Below, piece after piece: positions 28,301 through 35,499 of a stretch of 64,000 nt of DNA. A program made the translations under genes and the position numbers. Source of the stretch: Larimichthys crocea (taxonomy: Eukaryota > Chordata > Actinopteri > Sciaenidae). Position 1 is the stretch's first letter, and each line of letters begins with the position of its first letter. Below the pieces are notes generated by a model that ran no database searches, was not told the DNA's origin, and worked only from the letters and a program-made list of their open reading frames with translations. The stretch spans positions 16,220,368 to 16,284,367 of the forward strand of contig NC_040016.1 in the NCBI RefSeq assembly GCF_000972845.2, given 5' to 3'.

Positions 28301-30006
28301 TTTCTCCACAACACCTATGATGTTTTTGCAAGATATAATGTAATGCATTTAATAACATAGTCTGATCAACAATGAAGAGGATTCAAAAGGAGTCTTCAAA
28401 AGACAAAAGGATGCATGTTACTAACTAAACTTCTTCCCCCGAGTTTCTGTGTTCTCTCGTCCAGCAGGTTCTCGTGGATCGTGGCTGCTGCTATGGTCCT
28501 GCATGACGTCCACTACATATATTCCTACTGTCATTACTGCTACAATATCTCCATTACAGTTTATAGTTAGTTTAGGATTTGCTGCTGCTGTGCACCTGCG
28601 TCTCTCTATGTCTATCAGTTTCCACTGCTACTGTAATCATTTTATCATTCATTGTAATTGTACAATATGTTTGTGTTGATTTATTCTGTACACGTGACAT
28701 CCATTGCACGTCTGTCCGTCCTGGGAGAGGGATCCCTCCTCTGTGGCTCTTCCTGAGGTTTCTTCCACCTTTTTTCCCTGTTAAAGGTTTTTTGTGGGCA
28801 AGTTTTTCCTCACTCGAACCGAGGGTCTAAGGACAGAGGGTGTCACTCCCTGTACAGATTGTGAAGCCCTCCGAGGCAAATGTACTTTGTGACTTTGGGC
28901 TACACAAATAAAATCTGATTTGATTTGATTTGAGTTAACTGGATGCGCAAAGTTGATCTTTAAATCAAATAGAGATCGTACTTGACGCTTTACACTCGAC
29001 ACAGTGAAGCACCAGCCTCTTTATAATATGTAGGGTGTGTTGTTGTATTGTAGGTCTGTTACCTGTGCTTGCCATTCATCTCCAACCCAACAACAGGGCA
29101 GATAAACATGCCGCAGTGGATGTCCTCATATCTGTCTCCTTTAGCATTTCTTCTCTCTCCCTCCCACTCGGGGTTATCAGTCAGGTTCAGCTCCTTTATA
29201 TCCTGCAGAGGAAACAGATGGATAAAAAAATGCTTTTAGACTTTTGAAATAAGAAATATTTTCCACATAATTTCACAGCTGTTTTATCAAGAGTGGGGAA
29301 AACTTCAACGCTGACATACCTTAGTCCCGCGGATGTGAACTACAGCCTCGGCATTGGGTCTCTCAGCAGTCTTATCCAGAAGGTATTCAATGACAGCATC
29401 TTTGTTATAGAGCCTGAAACAGAACATGAACATGAAGATTAAACTGCTCATCAGAAGCTCATTAGTCTGCAAGTTGCTACAGTTTTTGACCCTAAACACA
29501 GGCCATCCTTTTTGCCGGCTTGACGACGAACAAGCTGAGCTCTCACCTCCCCAGATCACAGGCAACGATGGGCCGTCTGAGCTTCTCCTGGCTCAGGGCA
29601 CAGTATTTCCATTTGGCAGCCAATTCTGCATTTTTATCAACCTGGACACAGGAACAGGTTATTTAAAAGAGCGAACAAGACACGTGTGATCTCAGCTAAC
29701 TAGCTTCGTTTATAACATAACATCAGCGTGAGCCGCGTGTTTTAAAAGCGAACGTTACCTAGGCAACGGTTGAGTAACCTAGGAGTATAAAACAAAACAA
29801 ACACATCTTCATCTGTCTTTATGAATGAGTAACACACCCAAACTTAATTGGGTTTGTCATTAGTTTCCAGACAAATAGCCACGAGCTAACAACGTTAGCA
29901 ACCTACTGACGGATTTTAAAAAAAAAAGGAAAAACACCTTCTCGACTTTTTTGGGCCCTTTCACCAACTCGTGTCTTTTGGGAATCGTGCCTCCGTCACA
30001 TCCCAT
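13149..30006 (-). CDS. rtf2: Replication termination factor 2 (whole coding span, 9 exons)
   Basis: Rtf2-domain protein (also called RTFDC1) with a RING-like zinc fold. It associates with the replisome, and its removal from stalled forks by the DDI1/2-proteasome route is known in mammals. Coding exons join as complement(13149..13345, 14168..14242, 16813..16861, 16985..17095, 27201..27279, 29063..29202, 29320..29413, 29547..29641, 29938..30006), all GT-AG with matching phases, giving 302 aa (human 306). In order: the invariant start MGCDGGTIPKRHELVKGPKK, the RING-like cysteines (YCALSQ, IVACDLG, FICPVVGLEMNG, TCGCVFSDRAMKEVK, ICHKCGD), an EERRTKAKTK helix, a Lys/Ser/Pro-rich linker, and the conserved C-terminus EAFKSLFTTHSSAKRTKE with NWVTHTPYHF. 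Intron 5 (10.1 kb) contains gcnt7 on the opposite strand. Confidence 0.96.
13346..14167 (-). other. rtf2 intron 8
   Basis: Contains a MITE copy (13813-14134) occupying about 40% of the intron. The rest is AT-rich and unremarkable. Confidence 0.6.
13813..14134. mobile_element. MITE (GGTCCAGTGT-terminus family), copy 1
   Basis: Left end AAAGGAGTAGTGTGTAGAAT and right end ACAAACTGGACCTTT are imperfect inverted termini of a short non-autonomous DNA element abundant in teleosts. The interior has the family's GCATCTAACAGTG..GTTGCAGA and CAAACATAAGATTGTTATTT-type segments. No coding capacity. Sits in rtf2 intron 8, ending 33 bp from exon 8. Confidence 0.65.
14168..14242 (-). CDS. rtf2: rtf2 exon 8
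   Basis: Codes a low-conservation acidic/Ser linker, DDTPPQSVDVPETSAIQNG then VESSQS. Acceptor CCGCAG and donor GTGGATA, with split-codon phases that join exons 7 and 9 exactly. Identity rests on phase and position more than on sequence similarity. The intron after it begins 33 bp from a MITE. Confidence 0.8.
15575..16090. mobile_element. Degenerate MITE-like repeat
   Basis: Begins AAAGGGAACATATTATGAAC, similar to the start of a common teleost short DNA element. The body is diverged and the right end is unclear. Assigned from memory of the family only. Confidence 0.3.
16110..16520. repeat. Interspersed-repeat-like segment
   Basis: The stretch reading GGGAAGAAGCTGTCTCTGAG, followed by GGTATGGCCCTGTAGACAG-like text, resembles a dispersed teleost repeat often found in introns. 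Boundaries and class are uncertain. Confidence 0.35.
16813..16861 (-). CDS. rtf2: rtf2 exon 7
   Basis: A 49-bp exon coding KSKKSKAAVSTASESK, the Lys-rich linker of RTF2. Acceptor TTTGCAG, donor GTTTGTG. Phase agrees with both neighbours. Confidence 0.85.
16985..17095 (-). CDS. rtf2: rtf2 exon 6
   Basis: Codes CGDPFKDEDIIVLNGTKEE and VEKLREKMEERRTKAKTK. It holds the last zinc-ligand cysteine of the RING-like fold and the charged helix that follows. Acceptor TTTAG, donor GTGGGTT, 37 codons in phase 0. Confidence 0.95.
17255..17590. repeat. Dispersed teleost repeat fragment
   Basis: Contains CCACTTGAGGCCGCC, AGTCTCCATAAGCACCTGTG and TGACGTCACTGGATACGAAG-type blocks in the order seen in a common fish interspersed element. 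Diverged, no ORF. Confidence 0.5.
18752..18803. repeat. Compound (GA)n/(TG)n microsatellite
   Basis: A GA-rich tract followed by about 12 uninterrupted TG units, in rtf2 intron 5. Confidence 0.9.
20480..20930. repeat. Dispersed repeat remnant
   Basis: Starts with AATAAAATCTATTTGTACAG and GCAAAGTGCTTTAACA, and ends with GATGAGCCACAGGGAGCC-like text. This order is typical of a widespread teleost repeat. An open frame across 20605-20820 is part of it and not a gene. Confidence 0.5.
21070..21173. mobile_element. MITE (GGTCCAGTGT-terminus family), copy 2 fragment
   Basis: Right half only: GCAGCCTCACTGCTAGGTGCTACTAAAT-type interior and terminus CACACTGGACCTTTAA. It lies about 450 bp upstream of the gcnt7 start codon. 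Confidence 0.6.
21624..21842 (+). CDS. gcnt7: gcnt7 exon 1 (first coding exon)
   Basis: Codes residues 1-73: short cytoplasmic tail, signal anchor and stem, ending EERVEWHRRDCQ at donor GTAAGT. A good acceptor (TTTCTTTATTGCAG, exon beginning 21575) precedes the ATG, so at least one upstream noncoding exon is likely. Confidence 0.88.
21624..24782 (+). CDS. gcnt7: Glucosaminyl (N-acetyl) transferase family member 7 (whole coding span, 4 exons)
   Basis: GT14-family, type II Golgi membrane glycosyltransferase related to core-2/I-branching beta-1,6-GlcNAc transferases. The acceptor of GCNT7 itself is not well defined. Exons join as 21624..21842, 22024..22759, 23960..24055, 24538..24782, all GT-AG, giving 431 aa (human about 430). 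Residues about 10-27 (CSFVLCLGMSITICSVIY) form the signal-anchor segment. Then the family motifs FIVIVHKELELFVRLLRAIY, YCIHVDAKAP, YAGFSRLQADLNCMKDL, NLCGQDFPVKSN, VYFGTAYYALTRAFVDF and SPDEHYWVTL follow; E308 in the last is at the position of the GCNT1 catalytic glutamate. Sequons occur at NLT (87), NMT and NST. It is nested in rtf2 intron 5 on the opposite strand, paralleling the overlapping human pair. GCNT7 rather than another GCNT is chosen for synteny and length. Confidence 0.93.
22024..22759 (+). CDS. gcnt7: gcnt7 exon 2 (main catalytic exon)
   Basis: A 736-bp exon (residues 74-319) from VQSYILNSRLQCSNL to VTLNHIK, carrying most of the catalytic domain including the presumed catalytic E308 in SPDEHYW. 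Acceptor CTGTCTGCAG; donor GTAAATC. Confidence 0.95.
22760..23959 (+). other. gcnt7 intron 2
   Basis: AT-rich 1.2-kb intron. Nothing coding was recognised on either strand. Confidence 0.6.
23960..24055 (+). CDS. gcnt7: gcnt7 exon 3
   Basis: Codes EAPGSHIDGGWAGDIRAIK and WRDQEGRVHDGCK, a GT14-conserved block with APG, IRAIKW and HDGCKG motifs. Acceptor TTTGAAG has a poor pyrimidine tract; donor GTACAG. 96 bp, phases agree. Confidence 0.93.
24056..24537 (+). other. gcnt7 intron 3
   Basis: Short AT-rich intron. No other feature seen. Confidence 0.6.
24538..24782 (+). CDS. gcnt7: gcnt7 exon 4 (terminal coding exon)
   Basis: Codes GHYIRDICIYGVKDLPWI, FANKFESNSFPEALDCLEQW and the tail ending STYFNISGAGA; stop TGA at 24780-24782. 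LPWII..FANKF is a GT14 C-terminal signature. Acceptor TTTTCCAG. Confidence 0.95.
25228..25233 (+). terminator. Candidate gcnt7 polyadenylation signal
   Basis: AATAAA about 450 bp after the gcnt7 stop codon. An ATTAAA variant lies closer, at about 25043. Either could end the transcript. Confidence 0.4.
27201..27279 (-). CDS. rtf2: rtf2 exon 5
   Basis: Codes FCYLQTCGCVFSDRAMKEVK and TEICHK, a central part of the RING-like fold. Acceptor TTTTCAG, donor GTGAGCAA. It is separated from exon 6 by the 10.1-kb intron that houses gcnt7. Confidence 0.95.
27490..27905 (-). mobile_element. LINE-type retroelement 3' end, copy A (minus)
   Basis: Read on the minus strand it ends CTTTGTGACTTTGGGCTATT then a TTGAT-type tail. 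Internal blocks CTGGGAGAGGGATCCCTCCT, GGTTTCTTCACC and CCTCACTCGAACCGAGGGTC mark a very common teleost L2/Maui-like retroelement 3' region. No ORF. It is inverted relative to copy B. Confidence 0.65.
28460..28935 (+). mobile_element. LINE-type retroelement 3' end, copy B (plus)
   Basis: Same element as copy A in the opposite orientation, running from GGTTCTCGTGGATCGTGGCT to GGGCTACACAAATAAAATCT and a (TGATT)n tail. It carries roughly 100 extra bases in its middle (about 28555-28640) that copy A lacks. The tail pattern indicates target-primed reverse transcription. Confidence 0.7.
29063..29202 (-). CDS. rtf2: rtf2 exon 4
   Basis: Codes DIKELNLTDNPEWEGERRN, AKGDRYEDIHCGMF and ICPVVGLEMNGKH. 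Contains the FICPVVGLEMNG core motif. Acceptor CTGCAG, donor GTAACAG. 140 bp. Confidence 0.95.
29320..29413 (-). CDS. rtf2: rtf2 exon 3
   Basis: Codes LYNKDAVIEYLLDKTAERP and NAEAVVHIRGTK. Acceptor TTTCAG, donor GTATGTC. 94 bp. Confidence 0.95.
29547..29641 (-). CDS. rtf2: rtf2 exon 2
   Basis: Codes VDKNAELAAKWKYCALSQEK and LRRPIVACDLG, with the first cysteines of the RING-like domain. Acceptor GTCCAG, donor GTGAGAG. 95 bp. Confidence 0.95.
29754..29767. promoter_or_regulatory. Perfect RFX X-box in rtf2 intron 1
   Basis: GTTACCTAGGCAAC fits GTNRCC-N2-RGYAAC exactly. It lies in the short first intron, about 240 bp downstream of the start codon. Function is not shown. Confidence 0.4.
29938..30006 (-). 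CDS. rtf2: rtf2 exon 1 (start)
   Basis: Twenty-three codons beginning MGCDGGTIPKRHELVKG and ending VEK, followed by donor GTGTTTT. This N-terminus is almost invariant in vertebrate RTF2, so the start is secure. Confidence 0.96.
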
Positions 30007-30079
30007 GTCGAAAGCTTTAACTGTATAGTTTAATAGAAACAAGTTAGCAACCACAACACACACACACAAAGCTACTAGT

Positions 30080-30145
30080 TAGACAGGAAGTGCTCGGGTT
30101 GTAAACAAACAACGAAAGACCCGGAAAGCTCGCGAGATGTGCGGT
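30080..30145 (-). promoter_or_regulatory. rtf2 promoter (TATA-less, TCTCGCGAG motif)
   Basis: About 75-140 bp above the rtf2 ATG. Read on the minus strand it has ATCTCGCGAG (30129-30138), nine of ten bases of the TCTCGCGAGA promoter element, and two ETS-type cores: CTTTCCGGGT next to it and CACTTCCTGT at about 30083-30092. No TATA box. Typical of a housekeeping CpG promoter. Confidence 0.6.
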
Positions 30146-30149
30146 TTAA

Positions 30150-33100
30150 TTTGATGTCGCCCCCTCGTGGTGGCTGAAGGAACAAAACAAAGTCAAAGTG
30201 CAGCTCGCTGCTTCAGCCACAGTGTGGCAGCATCACTCCGAATATTAGTTTACGAGCTTCGGTACAGCAGACAGCCCAGATGTAGTTATGTTTTATATAT
30301 TATATTATATGTCTGTCCATTCTAGTTTATATAATATTATTTATATTAAAACATTTTAACAGAAAGATGTGAGATGATAAACATGATAAATAAGCATAAG
30401 CAATTTATTACCAAGAAGTTTTCATAATTACTTTATCAATAGTGTTTGTTTGTTTTGTTTTCTTTTGGGTTTTTTTTAAACAGCATTGTTGTCACAGACA
30501 TGTATGTAAACATGAAAAAAACATCATCGCTCTTTTACTGCCCATCCATCTATTAGACATTTTTTTTCAGTCAGCCATTAAACCCAGAACTAGTAAGTGA
30601 CATTAGTCTGGCAGAGTGGTCTAAAGATGAAAGTTTCCTTGGAAGATAGTTCAATGAGTGCTAATGAGATCTGTTTCCTGTGCCTTGCAGGCTGCAGATT
30701 AGTTTACTATCGACAGCGCTGTCCAAGAGCGACCATTAGTTTGGGGAATACCTCAGTGGAGACATCTCTGGCGGCATGACTAATAATCTGTGTGGAAAAG
30801 AAGAGTGAATAAAAACACAGCATTGGACTTCATTTTGGCTGAGAAAATAGATTCCAGCCTCTTTACGCTCACCGCACAGAGGCAGCTGCTACCGTGGTTC
30901 TCAGAATGTAGAAAAATTAACAAATACAAACAAAAAAACATTTCTCCATATTGCCTGTTGGTTCGATTGGTTCTTCCTGTAATTTATAAATTGTGTTACG
31001 TGTCTTATTGAATTTCCCCCCTTTCTCACACAGAGCTAAATGTTTAGTATGGATTTTCATTAGAGGCAATGGAGTGAAAGCTCTGTTAGCAAACTATCTT
31101 TGAGAGAGCGGAGCGCCCCAGGCTGATAGTGCAAACCAACACCTCAGGAACACACAATGCACAATGGTCACTGGACAAAAGAAGACAGAACAATGGTCTT
31201 CTATCCCTGTCTTGCATGTTTTGCTGTTTTCAAAACCACAGAGCCAGATAGTTGTTCTCCCAAATTCATTATAGTTTTGTGTATTCAAGCTGGCTTGTAC
31301 CTGGTGCACATAAAAACATACTATAGAGACTGTGCTGTACATTTGCTTTAACGCAAATTTAAAAATATTTTCAACTATATTAGGTGAAAAATCAAGTATC
31401 TACAACCACATAGCTCAAGAATCACCCCACAGTATTTTGGCATGCTAAAATTCATCCAAAAATGCCTCACTTGAGTCACTTGAGCTGGATGGATAAAAGA
31501 TTGAGAGTTAGTTGTTTACTCTTTGTCTTTTACTTTAACCATCCACATATCAGAGTTCCCATGTAACAGAGAGACGTGTGTTGTCACAGCTCAGTTGTCA
31601 CAGAGATACCCTGAAATGAGGAGAGTGAAAGTCTTGTTTTTCTCTTATGGGTTGCAAAAATGTAAGGATGATTTCACATGCACACTACACGTTTTTTGTT
31701 CAAATTCACAGAAAAGTTTGTACTTCATTAAATTGCAGTAAGCAAGTTAAGCAAAGTAACCTGCATCATTCCACAGCTGATGTCACTGCAATCCAGAGCC
31801 AAAATATGTCTTTGCCAGCACTTCTAGATCTATACTTTTTTGATTGCCATCTTCTCCAGTTTTACAGTTGAACTTGAAGAGTTTGCACAAACTGAAATGC
31901 AGCTTCCTCTTCCACAAATCTCCCCCTCTGATTGACCTCCTCACCACACATATCTTCCTGGCCTGCTGTGGTGCTACCCAGCACGGCTGACCCAAAGAAA
32001 ACCCCAACCACCAAGCGCCCATCCAACCTCATGTTTATACTTGCATGATGAGTCCAACCTGCCCAATCAGACTTCCACTGACTGGCCTTGAACTGAAACT
32101 GTATACATCTTAACCATCCCAGCCATCCGAAGCAGCCAGTGGAGACCAAGGCTGCATTAATTGCACGGACCAACTCTGGTAGTGCACCGAGTCCAATGCA
32201 TTTAGCGTTTCTAATTGGGAAGGAATTGCTGTGTTTACATTGGCTCTAGTTGATAGAGCTGGACCCTTAGCCCTCCAGCCAACTGAGCTAAAGCCCTCTG
32301 AAGGAGAAAAACCAAACTGCCTAGTCCCTGAAATCTCTCTGGACAGAGCTGGAAGGAAATTATTTGGAACAGAGCAGAGGGATTTTTCCTGTCAGCTTTT
32401 TACTTTAAACCACTAATTGGCACTAATTTTATTAGTATTAATTAGTGCAACGCCATACTGTGAGGAAATGTAATGACTTTTTCTCCTAAAGACCCATTTC
32501 CTCTAAAATGATTAATTCAAAGCATTGCGGAGAAACATTTGTGTGTACTAGAGAAAAAAAAATATAATCTCGACCAGGTTTGCAGCTAATAAATATTTTC
32601 ATTGTCCATTAATCTGCAGAATGTTTAGACCATAAAATGTCAGAAAATAGTGAAAAATGTCTATCCATGTTTCCTAGAGACCCAGATGACGTCTTTAAAT
32701 TGCTTGTTTTTTCCGACTAGCAGTCCAAAACCCAAAGATATTGAATTTCTAATTATATAAATCAAGAAAAAGCAGAAAATCTTCACATTTGTAAAGCTGG
32801 AACAAGCATATGCTTGATCATGATTTGTCAAATGTTGTCAATTAATCATATAATTATAATTATCCATGGACAAATGGGTTGAACAACCAATTTTTTTCAA
32901 ACCTAATCTTGCTGTTCACATTGCAATGCAACCTTTAATTTACTCAGCATCACTAATTTAATTATTACACTACCCGAATTTTGAAGCCCTGGAGCACACA
33001 AATGCTATGGTATCCAAAAAGAAATAATATAATATAAAGGCTGTTGTGAAGAACATTTATAATTTCCTGTAAGAACTACACTAGATGAAGTGGCACCATA

Positions 33101-34740
33101 CCATGTGCAAGCAGTCCGACGTCAAGAATTTAACTGTAAATTTTGCCGTCACCACAACATTTCCCCCCAATAAAACGGCTGCTATATGAAAGCCTATTTT
33201 ATTTGTGATTTTAAGTTGAATAGGGAACACGGCTGTACCCAGTCAGCTCTAACACCATGTATCAAGCCATATGCAAGTTCATGTACTGTACCTAACATAT
33301 AATGAGAAACCCAAAACCCTGGAAAAAGAGCACCACATCCAACATGAGGACTGCAACGGGTTACCACACACACCAGTCGACCACAATTATTTTCTCATTC
33401 CTTTTTCTGTTTATGTTGAAACTCACATAGCTAAAATTATGTCAGTTGGAAACATTGCCCATAACTAATTTCTCTATCCACTTGGTTTGAGCAGAATGAG
33501 CGTGATTAACTCAGTAGAGCTTTTGCCATATGCTGATGTGATGATTGAAATTTTTTGATAGTAACGCAAAATATCATAAAGTCATAGACAGGGAATTAGA
33601 ACTGCAGTTTTTTTTTATTATTTTTTTTATTGTCATTGTTTATAACATGATCAGGATAAAAGTATTAGGATTTATTATTTTAGGTGATTCTAGCTGGATT
33701 TGGAAACACTTTGAATGAGTCAGCAGCAGGGAAATCTGTTTAAGAAAAACATGCCGAATGTTGCTGGGATTCCTCCTGCAGATGATTGCGGAGCAGATTT
33801 CCTTGCTTAACCAGTCTGCTGTGTGACAGTTTTAATCCATCGGCTGCGCTGAAGTGTACAGCTCAACATTTTATTTACCACAAACGTCATGAAGCATCGG
33901 GACCTATTATGATCCCAGCCAAGCCGAGACACAGACCCATGCACCAACACACACACACAGTCCACCTGGACACATTTTTACCATCAGCCAGTTTATGATT
34001 ATCTTTTCCACTGTGGCAAACCAGTTCTGAACACCCGCAGACACAAACCCACTAACAGATAAATGGATACATAGACACGCACATGGCTCAGATACACATG
34101 TATACATTCACAGTCTGTATACACAGACGCACACATACACACATGATCATATGACACACACCATCCTGTGTCCCTGCCTGATGGCTGTGACTGTTGAGGG
34201 AAAGTCTCCATACATCAATGGAGGCTATATGAATGGAACAATTGCTTGTGCGCTGGCAGCACAGACTCAGTCACATCTCATTAGCTTGACGGGATACCCG
34301 AAAGGTTCTGACAGGCTTCTGGCTGTGATTGGTGTGGCCCGGGGTGATGGGGACATACCTGCGGCTGCCTTGTGTACTCTGTGGGCACGTGGTGGAGACT
34401 AAGCACACGTAGCAGCTGAGGCCTGGCAGCGAAGGTAGGTAGCTAAGGTTCTGGGTGTAGATGCCAGCCGCCGCCTCACCATACACGTCTTCAGCAATAA
34501 TAAAACTCACTCTCACTTTTTTTTTGCTTTCTTTCTTACTCTCCCTTTCACCGTCTCTTGCCCTCTCTCACTCTCCCCTGCCCACACACACACACACACA
34601 CTCACATTACACAGACATGAGGGGAAACAGTGGGTGATTCTGTGTACCGCTGTGCCACAATGAGCTCAGTGCTAACTTTGAATGCCAACCAAAAATCCAT
34701 TTGGAGTGGAGTTATAATTTTGAGTTTATTAAACTGAGTT
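30150..34740. other. Gene-poor region upstream of rtf2, part 1
   Basis: No convincing exon on either strand. Open frames at about 31783-32173 (minus) lack splice context and recognisable domains. Segment 34150-34420 has a more even composition than its flanks and might be a conserved noncoding element. CA-rich tracts lie at about 33945-34145. Confidence 0.5.
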
Positions 34741-34745
34741 TTTAA

Positions 34746-34806
34746 AGGTCCAGTGTGTGAGATTGTGGGGTCTCTATTTCCATGATATGGCAGAGACAGA
34801 ATATAA

Positions 34807-34891
<85 letters not shown>

Positions 34892-34982
34892 TAATATATA
34901 TATCATAATAATATAATAATATAATAATTCTATTCCATTGTTCTGTAAATAAGACCCTTAAATCTCGGACACTGGACCTTTT
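34746..34982. mobile_element. MITE (GGTCCAGTGT-terminus family), copy 3, with expanded TA core
   Basis: Clean inverted termini: AAAGGTCCAGTGTGTGAGAT on the left and ATCTCGGACACTGGACCTTT on the right. Much of the interior is replaced by a TA-rich tract (about 34808-34925). Confidence 0.75.
34808..34925. repeat. (TA)n microsatellite inside MITE
   Basis: Long, slightly interrupted TA tract between the two MITE ends. Confidence 0.9.
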
Positions 34983-35074
34983 AATTAATAGTTTGACAGT
35001 TTGGGAAAGTCACTTTTTTGCTGAAAGTTACATGAAATGATTACGAAGTATAGATGCAACTACTAGTCTAGGTT

Positions 35075-35480
35075 AGACTGGCAAAGGGGCAGTTAGCCCG
35101 TTTTAGTCTGAAAGTCACAAAAACAACATACCCGCACCTGTAAAGCTCACTAAACGGCCCGTTACATCTTGTTTGTTTAATCTACACGAAGACAGGGTTT
35201 ATTAAAATAACTAGTTACGACTTTTAAGGGGGGTTGTTATGCGTCAAAGTTTTTCTTAGCCAGGAAGTGAGTTTTTCCAATAGATTTCTGTTCCATGGCA
35301 TGAACTGGCAACACCCTGTAAAACTACAACCTGCTGTTTGCTTTTTGTCTACGTTAAACAAACAAGATGTAACATGTTTATTAATGAGCCCTACAGGTGG
35401 ATTTTGTTTGCTAGCCGTTTCCCCATGTTTTCAGTGCTTTTGCTACGCTAAGCTAACCAGCTGCTGGCCCCCCAGCTTCG
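35075..35480. mobile_element. Foldback (inverted-arm) element
   Basis: Two arms are imperfect reverse complements. The left, about 35080-35195, includes GTTACATCTTGTTTGTTTAA. The right, about 35350-35470, includes TTAAACAAACAAGATGTAAC. A central spacer of about 150 bp separates them. Wording matches a dispersed teleost non-autonomous element. No ORF. Confidence 0.65.
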
Positions 35481-35499
35481 TACTGAATGGACAGATGTG

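Larger units (their letters stand above)
27280..29062 (-). other. rtf2 intron 4
   Basis: A 1.8-kb intron, about half of which is two inverted copies of one retroelement (27490-27905 and 28460-28935). Confidence 0.7.

Noticed and set aside
31783..32173. Minus-strand frames of about 79 and 103 aa
   Set aside because: No recognisable domain, no fitting splice sites, and overlapping frames of similar length; more likely chance or an unrecognised repeat.
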